Assembly (NCBI GenBank): GCA_030696695.1
Contig: JAUYRP010000013.1
Location: 1 to 64,000 of the forward strand
Direction: 5' to 3'
Length of the DNA: 64,000 nucleotides
DNA from: Methylophilus sp.
Lineage (GTDB): Bacteria > Pseudomonadota > Gammaproteobacteria > Burkholderiales > Methylophilaceae
In this document: piece after piece, positions 34,972-44,467 of the stretch
Position numbering within the stretch: the stretch's first letter is position 1
How the letters are laid out: every line of letters starts with the position of its first letter
Position numbers and translations under genes: made by a program
Notes under the pieces: generated by a model
Told to the model about the DNA's origin: nothing
What the model saw: the letters and a program-made list of their open reading frames with translations, nothing else
Databases searched by the model: none

Positions 34972-35259
34972 CAAGTGTCCCTTGTCTCTTAAAATTATTA
35001 TAAGTAATCACTTTTATCCGATATAACAATCCGCGTTATCTAACTATCAATAGATAATTGCACATAGTCTGCGAATATGTCTCATGTTAATCACTTACGG
35101 TCTTTATTCAATAAACTTTATACGACGTCAGATAGGTCGGGATATTTGGCTATTTAATTCGGGAATATCGCCTAGGATTTTAAGCGAAAGGGTCGGTGGG
35201 ATAATTGAATCAAGTGTTAGGGTTGTGCAAACGCGCGCCTAGACAACCCTAGACTAAGT
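34972..35259. other. Intergenic region between the GGDEF-EAL genes
   Basis: About 290 bp without a gene, presumably holding the promoter of the leftward GGDEF-EAL gene. It contains an 8-bp inverted repeat, AGGGTTGT (35219-35226) with ACAACCCT (35243-35250), around a GC-rich 16-nt loop, immediately before prpD remnant 2. On the minus strand this could act as a weak terminator after EAL gene 2. No clear coding sequence is visible. Confidence 0.5.
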
Positions 35260-35487
35260 TTAAACCGTTAACATATCTACAAATGGATTGACAGGAGTAG
35301 CTTCTAGTTTTTTCTGATCTAATCACAGTGCTAATACATTGCTTGTTTTTTTGCATCAAAACGGCGCGCTAAATTCACTTTAAAATTTTTCAAAAGTTCT
35401 GGAATGCCTTCACCACGGGGGTGGTAGCCAATTGCATATATCCCTGCAATATTGCTTGCATCTCTAAAGAATATCCGAATTTAGTAT
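35260..35487 (-). pseudogene. Decayed 3' end of a prpD-like gene (remnant 2)
   Basis: Base-by-base the segment follows the end of intact prpD from its stop codon: TTA-AAC-CGT-TAA-CAT-ATC-TAC at 35260 against TTA-AAT-CGC-TAA-CAT-GTC-CAC at 38587, then a shared stretch of TTCTAGTTTTTTCTGATCTA and AGTTCTGGAATGCCTTC. Similarity ends just before the stop of the second GGDEF-EAL gene. It covers about the last 75 codons only and has no start. Changes near ATTGCATAT-TCCCTGCAATATTGCTTGCAT are shared with remnant 1. Confidence 0.85.
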
Positions 35488-35490
35488 TGG

Positions 35491-38085
35491 TTAAGCAACA
35501 TTCTCAGGCATATATTCGCACTTGATTTTTGTTAAGAAATCTAAGGGTGCGGGCATGTGGTTTAAGTAACCTTGGGTGAAATCCACCCCCATTTCTTTAA
35601 GCACTTTTTCAACCGCAGTGTTATCTACCCATTCAGCAATCGTTTGTTTGTTGGTGACCCTAGCTACTTCTGTCATGCATTTAACAGTTGCCTGGCCAAT
35701 TTGGTTCTCGATCAAGTCCTTAATAAATTGACCATCAATTTTTAAATAATCTACAGGTAAGTTTTTAAGATAGGCAAATGATGAGACGCCACTTCCAAAG
35801 TCATCTAAGGATAACCTAATACCATAGCGTTTCATTTGATTGAAAAACGTAGCAGCATTGCTTAAATTGGTGATGGCAACGGTTTCTGTGATTTCAAAAC
35901 AGATCAATGAGCAATCAAGAGACATGTCGCTAATCAACTGCTCAACATAATCAAGAAAGTCTTTATCACCTAATGATTGGCCTGAAAGGTTGATGGATAT
36001 AGTATCTATATGTGAAAGTAATGCATCATTTTTTTGCAGCCACTCAAAGGCATTTTTTAACACCCAGCGATCTATGCGGGACATCATGTGAAAGCGCTCA
36101 GCTGCAGGGATAAATACGTTCGGTTTAATTATTTTGCCATTTTCATCTATTAGTCTGAGTAAGATTTCCGCGTGTTCTTTACCAATATGATTAAGTGGTA
36201 AAATGCGTTGGCAAAATAAGGTGAAATGGTTTTCTTCTATTGCTTGTTCTATTCGATTTACCCATTGCGTTTCTTTTTTGTGAGCCGCTAGGCTTGGATT
36301 GCTACTGTGATATAAATGCACGCGATTTCTACCCGCGCTTTTTGCATCATAGCAAGCATTATCAGCTGCTTGAAGAACCTCTGATGTTGTAGATGAATGT
36401 TCATCGATGACTACTAGCCCTATGCTTGTCCCAACACGAAATTTTTTATCTTTGTAGATAAAACGATAATGATAAACAGATTGACAAATGAGTGTGGCGA
36501 TTTCATACGCTTTTTCAATGTTGCATTTTTCAAGTAAAATAGCGAACTCGTCACCGCCAATTCTGGCAAAAGTATCGTTATTTCTAATGCAGTTTTTGAT
36601 AATGCTGGTGATTTCTACCAGTAGCTTATCCCCTGCTGCATGACCGCAAGTGTCGTTTACAATTTTAAACCGGTCTAAGTCGAGAATCATGAGCGCATCC
36701 ATAGCGTCAGGCGCTTTAGGGGTATGGATACAGTCGTTAAGAATGCTTTCAAACTCGCTACGATTATATAAGCCTGTTAGGCTGTCGTGGCTTGCGCGGT
36801 ATGATATTTCTCTAGCCATAATACGTTGCTCTGAAACATCATGGAACACTAGTACCACACCGATTGTGTTGCCTGCTTGATCTCTAATCGGCGCGGCTGA
36901 ATCTTCGATGCCATATTCTTTGCCATTTCGACTAATGAGGACAGTGTTTTGAGCTAACCCCACAACTTTATTTTCAGAGAGGCATAATTCAACTGGGTTT
37001 AGGCAGCGCTGGCGAGTAGTCTCGTGTACGATACTAAATACTTTTGCAATCGGCTGACCTAAAGCATCATGGAGCGACCAGCCAGTGAGGTCTTCAGCTA
37101 CAGGGTTGAGGTACTGTACTTTCCCAGCTTTATCTGTTGTGATGACAGCGTCTCCAATAGAGTCCATCGTCACTCGTAATCGCTCATGCTCTAGGGCAAG
37201 GTTTTGTTGTAGTTGTTTAGTGTGTGTAATGTCGCGCATGATTGTTGAAACGCCAACAATTTCGCCTTGCGCATTTTTAATGGGAGATAATGAAGTTGAA
37301 ACTTGAATTATCTGCTTGTTTTTAGTTAATCGAGTTGATTCAAAATGGCTGATTGATTGATTATCAAGAACTTTACTGATCAGCTGGTCTTCTTCATGTA
37401 ATAGATCAACTGGAAACAAGACGCTAACATTATTCCCAATCATTTCTTTGCTTTTATAGCCAAATATTTGCTCTGCTGCGATGTTCCAAGAAGTGATAAT
37501 GCCACCTAAAGTTTTGCTGACAATAGCATCGTTTGATGAGTCGATAATCGCAGCAAGTAATTCTGCTTTATCATGGAGCTCATATATGTTTTTCTCTCTG
37601 CTTAAAAGTGCCTTGCAAGTAATTTCTGCTAAGCCGGCAAGCATGCTCCTTTGCTCTTGGCTGAGTGATCTAGGCTCACGGTCGATCACGCATAAAGTAC
37701 CAATATTTAATCCGTTTGCCATGGTTAATGGCATGCCTGCATAAAAGCGGATATTGGGGTCAGAAGTGACTAAGGGATTGTTTTGGAAACGGTCATCTTG
37801 TGTCGCGTCGTTTATTTCAAATAAATTGTTTTCTAAAATTGCGTGTGCGCAAAATGCTAAATCACGGTGGGTTTCTGAGGCGCCTTCTAGGCCTATATTC
37901 GCTTTGAACCATTGGCGGTTTTCATCTACTAAGCTAATCAGTGCGATTGGTGTGCCACAAATTTGGCTCGCAAGCTTAGTGATTTCGTCAAATAAGGGCT
38001 CAGATTCTGAATCAAGAACCATGAGTTGCTTGAGTAGCTCCAACCTTAATTTTTCATTTTTTGGTGGTTTGGCTGGCTTAGTCAT
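35491..38085 (-). CDS. GAF-PAS-GGDEF-EAL cyclic-di-GMP signalling protein
   Basis: 864 residues. A GAF domain (about 25-165; FCAHAILENNLFEINDA typical) and two PAS domains (about 175-290, 295-415) lead to GGDEF (FARIGGDEFAILL near 508) and an EAL domain. The EAL core reads EILLRL rather than EALLRW, with FEITETV, DDFGSGVSSF and a less typical IAEWVDN loop. It belongs to a divergent EAL group; phosphodiesterase activity is plausible but less certain than in its neighbour. It starts at ATG 38085. Remnant 2 of prpD lies three bases after its stop. Confidence 0.9.
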   Translation of the reverse strand: MTKPAKPPKNEKLRLELLKQLMVLDSESEPLFDEITKLASQICGTPIALISLVDENRQWFKANIGLEGASETHRDLAFCAHAILENNLFEINDATQDDRFQNNPLVTSDPNIRFYAGMPLTMANGLNIGTLCVIDREPRSLSQEQRSMLAGLAEITCKALLSREKNIYELHDKAELLAAIIDSSNDAIVSKTLGGIITSWNIAAEQIFGYKSKEMIGNNVSVLFPVDLLHEEDQLISKVLDNQSISHFESTRLTKNKQIIQVSTSLSPIKNAQGEIVGVSTIMRDITHTKQLQQNLALEHERLRVTMDSIGDAVITTDKAGKVQYLNPVAEDLTGWSLHDALGQPIAKVFSIVHETTRQRCLNPVELCLSENKVVGLAQNTVLISRNGKEYGIEDSAAPIRDQAGNTIGVVLVFHDVSEQRIMAREISYRASHDSLTGLYNRSEFESILNDCIHTPKAPDAMDALMILDLDRFKIVNDTCGHAAGDKLLVEITSIIKNCIRNNDTFARIGGDEFAILLEKCNIEKAYEIATLICQSVYHYRFIYKDKKFRVGTSIGLVVIDEHSSTTSEVLQAADNACYDAKSAGRNRVHLYHSSNPSLAAHKKETQWVNRIEQAIEENHFTLFCQRILPLNHIGKEHAEILLRLIDENGKIIKPNVFIPAAERFHMMSRIDRWVLKNAFEWLQKNDALLSHIDTISINLSGQSLGDKDFLDYVEQLISDMSLDCSLICFEITETVAITNLSNAATFFNQMKRYGIRLSLDDFGSGVSSFAYLKNLPVDYLKIDGQFIKDLIENQIGQATVKCMTEVARVTNKQTIAEWVDNTAVEKVLKEMGVDFTQGYLNHMPAPLDFLTKIKCEYMPENVA

Positions 38086-38586
38086 ATTGACGCCCTTTTT
38101 GCTATTTGTTTTTAGGCAGTGTTTTTATTAAACAATTATTCCGATTGATCAAATTTACACTATTTTTTTGCGAGGAGAAAGCTAAATAAAAGGCTAAAAA
38201 TTAATTCTGAATATGATAGCGAAGCTTCGTATGTTTTATTTAGGGAAATTTATCCATGGAAGCTAACTGTTATGTTTTAAACCATAACTTAGAAGTTTGC
38301 TTTAATCATTAAAATTGGAGTAAGGTCTTCTCTTATTATGTTTAACTGAGCCTTAGGCTTTGATTTTCAATTTTGATGAGCTTGTCTGCATTTCGCTTAC
38401 CTGAGGTTTGATATTTGGAGATTAGGGTAGGCTAAGTGTTGCCCACGCTTTTTGCATGGCATTTATTGTTGCTCAGGAGATGATGAATAAGGTGCAAATT
38501 TTTTAATATTGCACCTTATTCATCATATTGTAAGATTCACCATATTGTAAGTTTTGAACCTAAAAAAGATTGCGTAGTTTGCTAAG
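38086..38586. other. 500-bp intergenic region with long hairpin and direct repeat
   Basis: No coding sequence is visible. It contains the 18-bp hairpin listed separately (38480-38526) and an 11-bp direct repeat CATATTGTAAG at 38524-38534 and 38541-38551. The rest is AT-rich and should hold the promoter of the second GGDEF-EAL gene near its left end and the 3' untranslated region of prpD at the right. Confidence 0.6.
38480..38526. repeat. Perfect 18-bp inverted repeat downstream of prpD
   Basis: The arms are 38480-38497 (ATGATGAATAAGGTGCAA) and 38509-38526 (its exact reverse complement) with an 11-nt AT-rich loop. It lies 60 bp after the prpD stop. On neither strand is it followed by a clean U-run, so it is not a textbook terminator, though it may end or protect the prp transcript. 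One arm end overlaps the direct repeat CATATTGTAAG. Confidence 0.85.
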
Positions 38587-40047
38587 TTAAATCGCTAACA
38601 TGTCCACAAATGTGTTCACTGGCGTGGTTTCTAGTTTTTTCTGATCTAAGCACAGTGCTAATACATCAGCTTGTTTTTGCGCATCAAAACGGCGTGCCAA
38701 ATTTACTTTGAATTTTTTCACGAGTTCTGGAATGCCTTCGCCACGACGACGGCGATGGCCAATGGGGTATTCCACCGCGATATTGCTGGAACTGCTGCCG
38801 TCTTTAAAGAAAATCTGAATAGCATTGGCAATCGAGCGCTTTTCTGGATTGTGATAGTCCGCCGTGTAATCTGCCTTTTCCACACAAGTCATTTTGGCAC
38901 GTAGTGCATCAATACGTGGGTCTGCTGCTGCGGCATCCTCATAATCTTGTGCAGTCAGTCTACCTTTTAACAAACCAACAGCAGCCATATACTGAATACA
39001 GTGGTCGCGGTCAGCCGGATTATCTAGCGGGCCAGTCTTATCAATAATGCGAATGGCTGACTCGTGCGTGGTGATGACGATTTTGTCGATTTGCGTAATC
39101 TGTTCCAATGTTTGCAGTTTGTTGCCGACTTCTGCGTTTAATTGGAACGCACACTCTACTGCCGTTTGCGCGTGAAACTCGGCTGGGAACGAGATTTTGA
39201 ACAGTACTTGCTCCATTACATAGGAGCCATATGGGCGTTGGAATCTAAACGCATTACCTTTAAATAACACATCATAAAAGCCCCAAGTTTTAGCAGTGAG
39301 TGCAGAGGGGTAACCCATTTCACCTTGTAGTGTCATCCAAGCCAAACGCACTGCGCGCGAGGTGGCATCGCCCGCTGCCCAAGATTTGCGTGAGCCGGTG
39401 TTGGGAGAGTGGCGATAGGTGCGCAAACTTTGGCCATCCACAAACGCGTTGGATACAGCGTTGATAATGTCTTCTTTATTGCCACCCAATAATTTAGTCA
39501 CCACAGCGGTCGAGGCGATTTTGACTAGAATCACATGGTCTAAGCCCACACGGTTAAAGCTATTTTCTAGCGCTAGCACGCCTTGAATCTCATGTGCCTT
39601 AATCATGGCAGTCAGCACGTCTTTGATGGTGAGCGGGGCTTTGCCTTCAGCTACGTTTTTACGTGAAATGTAATCTGCTACTGCCAAAATGCCACCCAAG
39701 TTGTCAGAAGGGTGGCCCCATTCTGCGGCCAGCCAAGTATCGTTAAAGTCTAACCAACGTATCATTGCACCAATGTTAAATGCAGCCAGAATAGGGTCGA
39801 GTTGGTAGCTGGTGCCTGGTACCTTGGCGCCATTTGGCACAACGGTGCCTGCAATCACTGGGCCAAGAAGTTTGGTGCAGGCGGGGTAATCTAACGCTTC
39901 AAAACCACAGCCCAGCGTGTCCATTAAACAGTTGCGGGCGGTATCAAAGGCTTCATCGGATTTAATTTCGTAATCGGCGACGTAATTGGCAATATCGACG
40001 ATGACTTGGTCAGGCGCCGGACGGACGTTGGAGATATGAGCTGACAT
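38587..40047 (-). CDS. prpD: 2-methylcitrate dehydratase (MmgE/PrpD family)
   Basis: 486 residues. It dehydrates 2-methylcitrate to cis-2-methylaconitate in the methylcitric acid cycle without an Fe-S cluster. MmgE/PrpD hallmarks include [29 protein letters not shown] (about 101-121), [10 protein letters not shown] and the C-terminal [11 protein letters not shown]. coli PrpD is 483 long. The start is ATG 40047 with AAAGG about 10 bases upstream; the frame is open to a TTG at 40068. It follows prpC and prpB. Two decayed copies of its 3' end lie at 32.0 and 35.3 kb. Confidence 0.93.
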   Translation of the reverse strand: MSAHISNVRPAPDQVIVDIANYVADYEIKSDEAFDTARNCLMDTLGCGFEALDYPACTKLLGPVIAGTVVPNGAKVPGTSYQLDPILAAFNIGAMIRWLDFNDTWLAAEWGHPSDNLGGILAVADYISRKNVAEGKAPLTIKDVLTAMIKAHEIQGVLALENSFNRVGLDHVILVKIASTAVVTKLLGGNKEDIINAVSNAFVDGQSLRTYRHSPNTGSRKSWAAGDATSRAVRLAWMTLQGEMGYPSALTAKTWGFYDVLFKGNAFRFQRPYGSYVMEQVLFKISFPAEFHAQTAVECAFQLNAEVGNKLQTLEQITQIDKIVITTHESAIRIIDKTGPLDNPADRDHCIQYMAAVGLLKGRLTAQDYEDAAAADPRIDALRAKMTCVEKADYTADYHNPEKRSIANAIQIFFKDGSSSSNIAVEYPIGHRRRRGEGIPELVKKFKVNLARRFDAQKQADVLALCLDQKKLETTPVNTFVDMLAI

Positions 40048-40065
40048 AATACTAGTTACCTTTAT

Positions 40066-40187
40066 CAAAAAGTGTTTAAGCGTATCGCTGTGTTACTCGC
40101 CATTTAAAAAGCCTCGCTGTACTATTTGTACTATCTCGGTTTTTGCATAGCTCGCGCCTTGCGCTACAACTTAAAACCTTGATTGCT
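40066..40187. repeat. Dispersed GTACTNNNNGTAC hairpin repeat, copy B
   Basis: The core GTACTATTTGTAC is at 40119-40131, in the prpC-prpD gap, flanked by CGCTGTGTTACTCGCC on the left and CTCGCGCCTTGCGC on the right. The outer arms TTTAAGCGTATCGC (40074 onward) and the inverted GCGCTACAACTTAAA (to about 40175) pair imperfectly, giving a long hairpin in the prp transcript. Confidence 0.65.
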
Positions 40188-40242
40188 AAAGGCAACTTAA
40201 CGCTCAACACAGCATCATTTTTAACAATAATCCTACAGTTTT

Positions 40243-41403
40243 TTAACGTTGATTAAGCGGTACAAAAGGGCGGTTGTCTGGCCCGGTATACTCCGCATTC
40301 GGTCTGATAATCTTGTTATCAATGCGCTGTTCAATCGCATGCGCAATCCAGCCAGTTGTGCGTGAAATCACAAAAATTGGCGTGAACATTCCCGTTGGGA
40401 TGCCCATCATGTGATAGCTGGATGCGCTATACCAATCGAGATTCGGGAACATCTTTTTCTCGCGCCACATGGTGTCTTCAATACGTGCGGAAATATCAAA
40501 CAGCTTCATATTGCCAGCCTCTTCACATAGTGCTCGGCTGACGGCCTTGATGGATTCATTACGTGGATCTGCAATGGTGTACACAGGGTGACCAAAGCCA
40601 ATGATGATTTCCTTGCGTGCCATGCGCGCCATGATGTCGGCTTCGGCTTCATCCGCATTTTTGTAGCGTTCGATAATTTCCATTGCAGCTTCGTTAGCAC
40701 CGCCATGTTTTGGGCCCCGCAGTGCGCCAATGGCACCGGTAATGCAGGAGTACATATCCGACAAGGTGCCGGAGATGACACGCGCAGTAAAGGTAGAGGC
40801 ATTGAATTCATGCTCTGCGTATAGCACCAGCGAAGTATTCATGGCCTTAATATGCAAGGCCGAAGGCTTTTTACCATGTAGCAAGTGCAAGAAGTGCGCA
40901 GCAATAGAGTCGTCGTCGGTTTCCACCTCAATACGTACACCTTTGTGGCTAAAGTGGTACCAGTATATTAAGATTGAACCAAAGCAAGCAATCAGGCGGT
41001 CACCTAAGGTTTTGGCTGCTTCTGTATTTCTGTCGCTCGCTTCAGGTTCTAGTGTGCCGAGCATAGAGCAGCCAGTGCGCATCACATCCATCGGGTGCGC
41101 ATTCGCTGGAATCTGTTCCAATACGGTTTTAAGTGCATTGGGCAGGCCGCGTAGCTTTTTGAGCTTTTGGTGATAGGCGGTGAGTAGATTTTGATTAGGC
41201 AACTCTCCGTGAATCAGCAAATAAGCGACTTCTTCAAACGTGGCATGTTTTGCCAGTTCGATAATATCGTAACCACGATAGTGCAAATCGTTACCAGTGT
41301 GACCCACCGTGCAAATAGCCGTGCTGCCAGCGGATACACCCGCGAGGGCTACACCCTTTTTCTTTTTTGGGGCTTCGGTCAGATTGTCTGTAGTAGTGTT
41401 CAT
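40243..41403 (-). CDS. prpC: 2-methylcitrate synthase
   Basis: 386 residues from ATG 41403, with GGGAG five bases upstream (a GTG at 41409 is inside that site and unlikely). It condenses propionyl-CoA with oxaloacetate to 2-methylcitrate. Citrate-synthase motifs [13 protein letters not shown] (catalytic His) and [12 protein letters not shown] are present. The short, type II-lacking length and the location between prpB and prpD mark it as PrpC rather than the housekeeping citrate synthase. Confidence 0.94.
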   Translation of the reverse strand: MNTTTDNLTEAPKKKKGVALAGVSAGSTAICTVGHTGNDLHYRGYDIIELAKHATFEEVAYLLIHGELPNQNLLTAYHQKLKKLRGLPNALKTVLEQIPANAHPMDVMRTGCSMLGTLEPEASDRNTEAAKTLGDRLIACFGSILIYWYHFSHKGVRIEVETDDDSIAAHFLHLLHGKKPSALHIKAMNTSLVLYAEHEFNASTFTARVISGTLSDMYSCITGAIGALRGPKHGGANEAAMEIIERYKNADEAEADIMARMARKEIIIGFGHPVYTIADPRNESIKAVSRALCEEAGNMKLFDISARIEDTMWREKKMFPNLDWYSASSYHMMGIPTGMFTPIFVISRTTGWIAHAIEQRIDNKIIRPNAEYTGPDNRPFVPLNQR

Positions 41404-41430
41404 ACTCACTCCCTAATTAAAAGCATCACT

Positions 41431-42309
41431 CTATTTCTTGTATAAGGCGTCTAACTTCTGTTCAAAGGCGTGATAGCCCAAGTGGTCGTACAAGTCCATG
41501 CGTGTTTGCATGGTGTTTAATACGTTTTTTTGCGTACCGTCTTTTTTCACAGCTTGGTATACATTCAGTGCCGCTTGATTCATGGCACGGAAAGCTGACA
41601 GTGGGTACAGCACCATACTCACGTCAGCGCCAGCTAATTCGTCTACTGTAAACAGTGGGGTAGCGCCAAATTCTGTGATGTTTGCTAGTACGGGTACTTT
41701 GACGGCATCTACAAACTGCTTGTACATGCCCAGTTCTGTCATAGCCTCTGGGAAAATCATGTCGGCACCCGCTTCCACGCAAGCACAGGCTCTGTCAATG
41801 GCAGACTGCAATCCCTCTACAGCTAGCGCATCTGTGCGGGCCATGATGACGAAATCAGCATCTGTTCTGGCATCTACTGCTGCTTTCACGCGGTCGACCA
41901 TTTCTTCTAAACTGACAATGGCTTTGTTAGGGCGATGGCCACAACGTTTGGCGGTCACTTGGTCTTCAATATGCACCGCGGCTGCCCCCGCTTTTGCCAC
42001 GCTTTTGATGCTGCGTGCAATATTAAACGCACCGCCGAAGCCAGTATCAATATCGACCAGTAAGGGTGTATCCACGGCATCGGTAATGCGGCGCACATCG
42101 ACCAACACATCTTCTAGTGAAGAAATGCCTAAATCAGGCAAGCCAAGGGAGCCTGCTGCCACTCCGCCGCCAGACAAGTAGATGGCTTTAAATCCAGATT
42201 GCGTAGCGAGCATGGCGTGATAGGCATTGATGGCGCCGATGATTTGTAGCGGTTTTTCGGCAGCCAATGCTGCTCTAAAACGAGCGCCAGCAGAGAGTGG
42301 TTGTGTCAT
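41431..42309 (-). CDS. prpB: 2-methylisocitrate lyase
   Basis: A 292-residue isocitrate-lyase-superfamily enzyme that cleaves 2-methylisocitrate to pyruvate and succinate. The active-site loop KRCGH at 121-125 (Cys 123, as in E. coli PrpB) and the metal residues in [10 protein letters not shown] (about 84-93) and VHIEDQ are intact. It starts 28 bp before prpC. Its length (about 295 usual) separates it from isocitrate lyase (over 420). Confidence 0.95.
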   Translation of the reverse strand: MTQPLSAGARFRAALAAEKPLQIIGAINAYHAMLATQSGFKAIYLSGGGVAAGSLGLPDLGISSLEDVLVDVRRITDAVDTPLLVDIDTGFGGAFNIARSIKSVAKAGAAAVHIEDQVTAKRCGHRPNKAIVSLEEMVDRVKAAVDARTDADFVIMARTDALAVEGLQSAIDRACACVEAGADMIFPEAMTELGMYKQFVDAVKVPVLANITEFGATPLFTVDELAGADVSMVLYPLSAFRAMNQAALNVYQAVKKDGTQKNVLNTMQTRMDLYDHLGYHAFEQKLDALYKK

Positions 42310-42346
42310 GATGGTTAACTCAATCTGTACTTAAATAAAAACATGA

Positions 42347-43351
42347 TTAATTAAAAAATGCTGCATTGGCTTCTTCAGAGATTGCCACATTGGTCAGTTT
42401 TGCTTTTTGCAAGATTTCCCAGAAATAGCGGTAAGTCGCTCTGTCATGCAGTTCGCCTGCGTATTGGATGGGGCCCCAATCCGCTGCCTGAGCCGCTAGC
42501 AGAATGTTTGCAGCATCTGAAACTTCATCAAAATTCGGTTTCATGGCATCCACAATCGCTTGAATTTGTGTGGGGTAAATGCTCCACATACGCATAAAAC
42601 CAAACTCATTGCGTGCGCGTGATGCATCGCTGTATGTGGTTTCTACGTTTTTAAGGTCTAGCGTGACGTTATGCGCAGGCACTACACCATTGGCGAGCGC
42701 TGCAGACACAACCTCACTTTTAGCGCGTGCTAGCAAGCGATGCTCAAATTGACCCGGGCTGCGCATGGCACTGGCAGGGATGGCGCCATGATGCGCACTG
42801 ACAAAATCCATCAGGCCAAAATCCAATACTTGCAACCAGGGTAACTTGGCAATTTCATGCACTTGATTGAGCGCGCCGTGCGTTTCAATCAAAATGTGCA
42901 CAGGAATCACGCGCTCAATACCATGGAACGTTGCCATTTTCTGTAGATAGGCAATCATTTCTTTGGCTTGGCTAATATCAGTGCATTTTGGAATGGTGAT
43001 ATAACTCAATACCTTGCCTGCACCACCTACTAAAATATCAATGTCTTGTTTCCAAGCGGGGTGGGTGTAATCATGGATACGCGCTCCCGCCATGTGATAT
43101 TGGTTGGCATCAGAATTCAGTACTCGCACGATCATTTCTGCGTGTTCTCGCTCTTGTCCGCTGGCAGCGCCGTCTTCGCAATCACAAGTAATATCAAATA
43201 CTTGACCTATGCTATCTTGTAAGCTGAGTGCCTTGAGTATCAGTTTTTCGCTACCTGCAAAGTGTTCGCAGGCAGGAATCAGCGGAAACGGTTTTTCTCC
43301 ACCAAATAAGGCTTCATTAGGGTGTGGTTTATTATTTTGCATAGGGTTCAC
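42347..43351 (-). CDS. HpcH/HpaI (CitE-superfamily) CoA-ester lyase, malyl-CoA/beta-methylmalyl-CoA lyase-like
   Basis: 334 residues with a TIM-barrel CitE-type layout: TCDCEDGAASGQ (about 55-66, in place of the family's DLEDAV), an arginine strand ARIHDY, Mg-binding Glu in ILIETHGAL (about 158-166) and Asp in LDFGLMDFVSAHHG (about 180-193), and IYPTQIQAIV near the end. Relatives split malyl-CoA, beta-methylmalyl-CoA or citramalyl-CoA. It overlaps the upstream Mch-like gene by 4 bp (ATGA) and precedes prpB, so it is coupled to a mesaconyl-CoA hydratase-like enzyme; a beta-methylmalyl-CoA lyase role (propionyl-CoA plus glyoxylate) is the inference. Confidence 0.75.
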   Translation of the reverse strand: MNPMQNNKPHPNEALFGGEKPFPLIPACEHFAGSEKLILKALSLQDSIGQVFDITCDCEDGAASGQEREHAEMIVRVLNSDANQYHMAGARIHDYTHPAWKQDIDILVGGAGKVLSYITIPKCTDISQAKEMIAYLQKMATFHGIERVIPVHILIETHGALNQVHEIAKLPWLQVLDFGLMDFVSAHHGAIPASAMRSPGQFEHRLLARAKSEVVSAALANGVVPAHNVTLDLKNVETTYSDASRARNEFGFMRMWSIYPTQIQAIVDAMKPNFDEVSDAANILLAAQAADWGPIQYAGELHDRATYRYFWEILQKAKLTNVAISEEANAAFFN

Positions 43352-44412
43352 TTTCCTCTCCGAGGCATCAGCACAGTGTAATCAAGATCTAGCACCACGT
43401 TAGAGTGATAGCCATTGTAGGTTTTTGCATTTGGCACCTCAGTGGGTGTGATATTTTTCAATCCCACCATGCGTAAGCGCAATGCGCCAAATTGTGGTTG
43501 ATTTGGCAAGGCTAAACGATCTAATACCTCCGTGAAGGTATAGATGGTATCTCCGGCAAAACTGGGGTTTGCATGGGTGCCGCCATTAATTGCTAAAACA
43601 CTAATCGCATTCTCTAACCCTTCGTAACTCAAAGCACGGCAGGCAGAAATGATAATGCCGCCATATACCAAGCGCTGTTTCATCGGGCTATTCGCCATCA
43701 TGTGTGCATCAAAATGCAAACGCGCGTTGTTTTGATATAAACGAGTGGCCAGTGAGTGGTCACTGTCGTTAATGGTCATGCCTGCAGCGTGATTAATACG
43801 TTCACCCACTTGATAATCTTCCCAAAAATGCTGACCACCCGTTGCATAACTAATTTCGCGGTGGAAGGTAAGGTCATCGGCTAGATGCAATTGATGTTCT
43901 GCCACAAACGCTGGCAATTCTGGCACCACAGTTTCTGGTGCTGGCGCATTGAGGTCACGTTTATGCACCATGACCCAGCGTACCCAACTCATCACAGGTG
44001 TTTGGTGCTGGTTGATCGCGGTCGAGCGGACCCACACCACGCCATTCTTGCCACTGGAGTTTTGTTTCAGTCCAATCACTTGGCTTGATGTGCTGAGCGT
44101 ATCGCCAGCAAACACGGGTTGAATAAACCGCACATCGGCGTAGCCCAAATTTGCAACTGCATTGACGGAAATGTCGGGTACTGTTTTACCAAATGCGATA
44201 TGAAAAGCCAGCAAGTCATCGATTGGCGTTGTGCGATAGCCTAAAGAATGCGCAAAAGGTGCACTGCAGTGCAATGGATTGCGTGCGCCAGTGAGTGCGA
44301 TATATAAAGCGCTGTCACCAGAGGTGATGGTGCGTGGTGTGGCGTGTTGAATCACTTCATCCAATTGGAAGTTTTCAAAATATCTGCCATTGTTAATTTT
44401 GGTATTGCTCAT
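43348..44412 (-). CDS. mch: MaoC-family mesaconyl-CoA hydratase-like protein
   Basis: 354 residues with two MaoC/hot-dog domains. The first half carries ATPRTITSGDSALYIALTGARNPLHCS, then FGKTVPDISVNAVANLGYADVRF and the characteristic VIGLKQNSSGKNGVVWVR. The second half (about 180-354) has the catalytic hydratase motif in MTINDSDHSLATRLYQNNARLHFDAH (Asp/His). These match my recollection of Mch, which interconverts mesaconyl-C1-CoA and beta-methylmalyl-CoA in the ethylmalonyl-CoA and 3-hydroxypropionate pathways. It is translationally coupled to the CitE-type lyase. Related MaoC hydratases of itaconate catabolism are the main alternative. Confidence 0.78.
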   Translation of the reverse strand: MSNTKINNGRYFENFQLDEVIQHATPRTITSGDSALYIALTGARNPLHCSAPFAHSLGYRTTPIDDLLAFHIAFGKTVPDISVNAVANLGYADVRFIQPVFAGDTLSTSSQVIGLKQNSSGKNGVVWVRSTAINQHQTPVMSWVRWVMVHKRDLNAPAPETVVPELPAFVAEHQLHLADDLTFHREISYATGGQHFWEDYQVGERINHAAGMTINDSDHSLATRLYQNNARLHFDAHMMANSPMKQRLVYGGIIISACRALSYEGLENAISVLAINGGTHANPSFAGDTIYTFTEVLDRLALPNQPQFGALRLRMVGLKNITPTEVPNAKTYNGYHSNVVLDLDYTVLMPRRGK

Positions 44413-44467
44413 ATCACTTCACTTTCGTGGTGGTATTGATTAGCGATGTTGTTTTGCAGGCAACCAT

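Noticed and set aside
35219..35250. Terminator call for the 8-bp AGGGTTGT/ACAACCCT inverted repeat
   Set aside because: The loop is 16 nt and no U-run follows on either strand; kept only as a note in the intergenic entry.
40243..41403. Assignment as the housekeeping citrate synthase
   Set aside because: Length (386), sequence flavour and position between prpB and prpD support 2-methylcitrate synthase.
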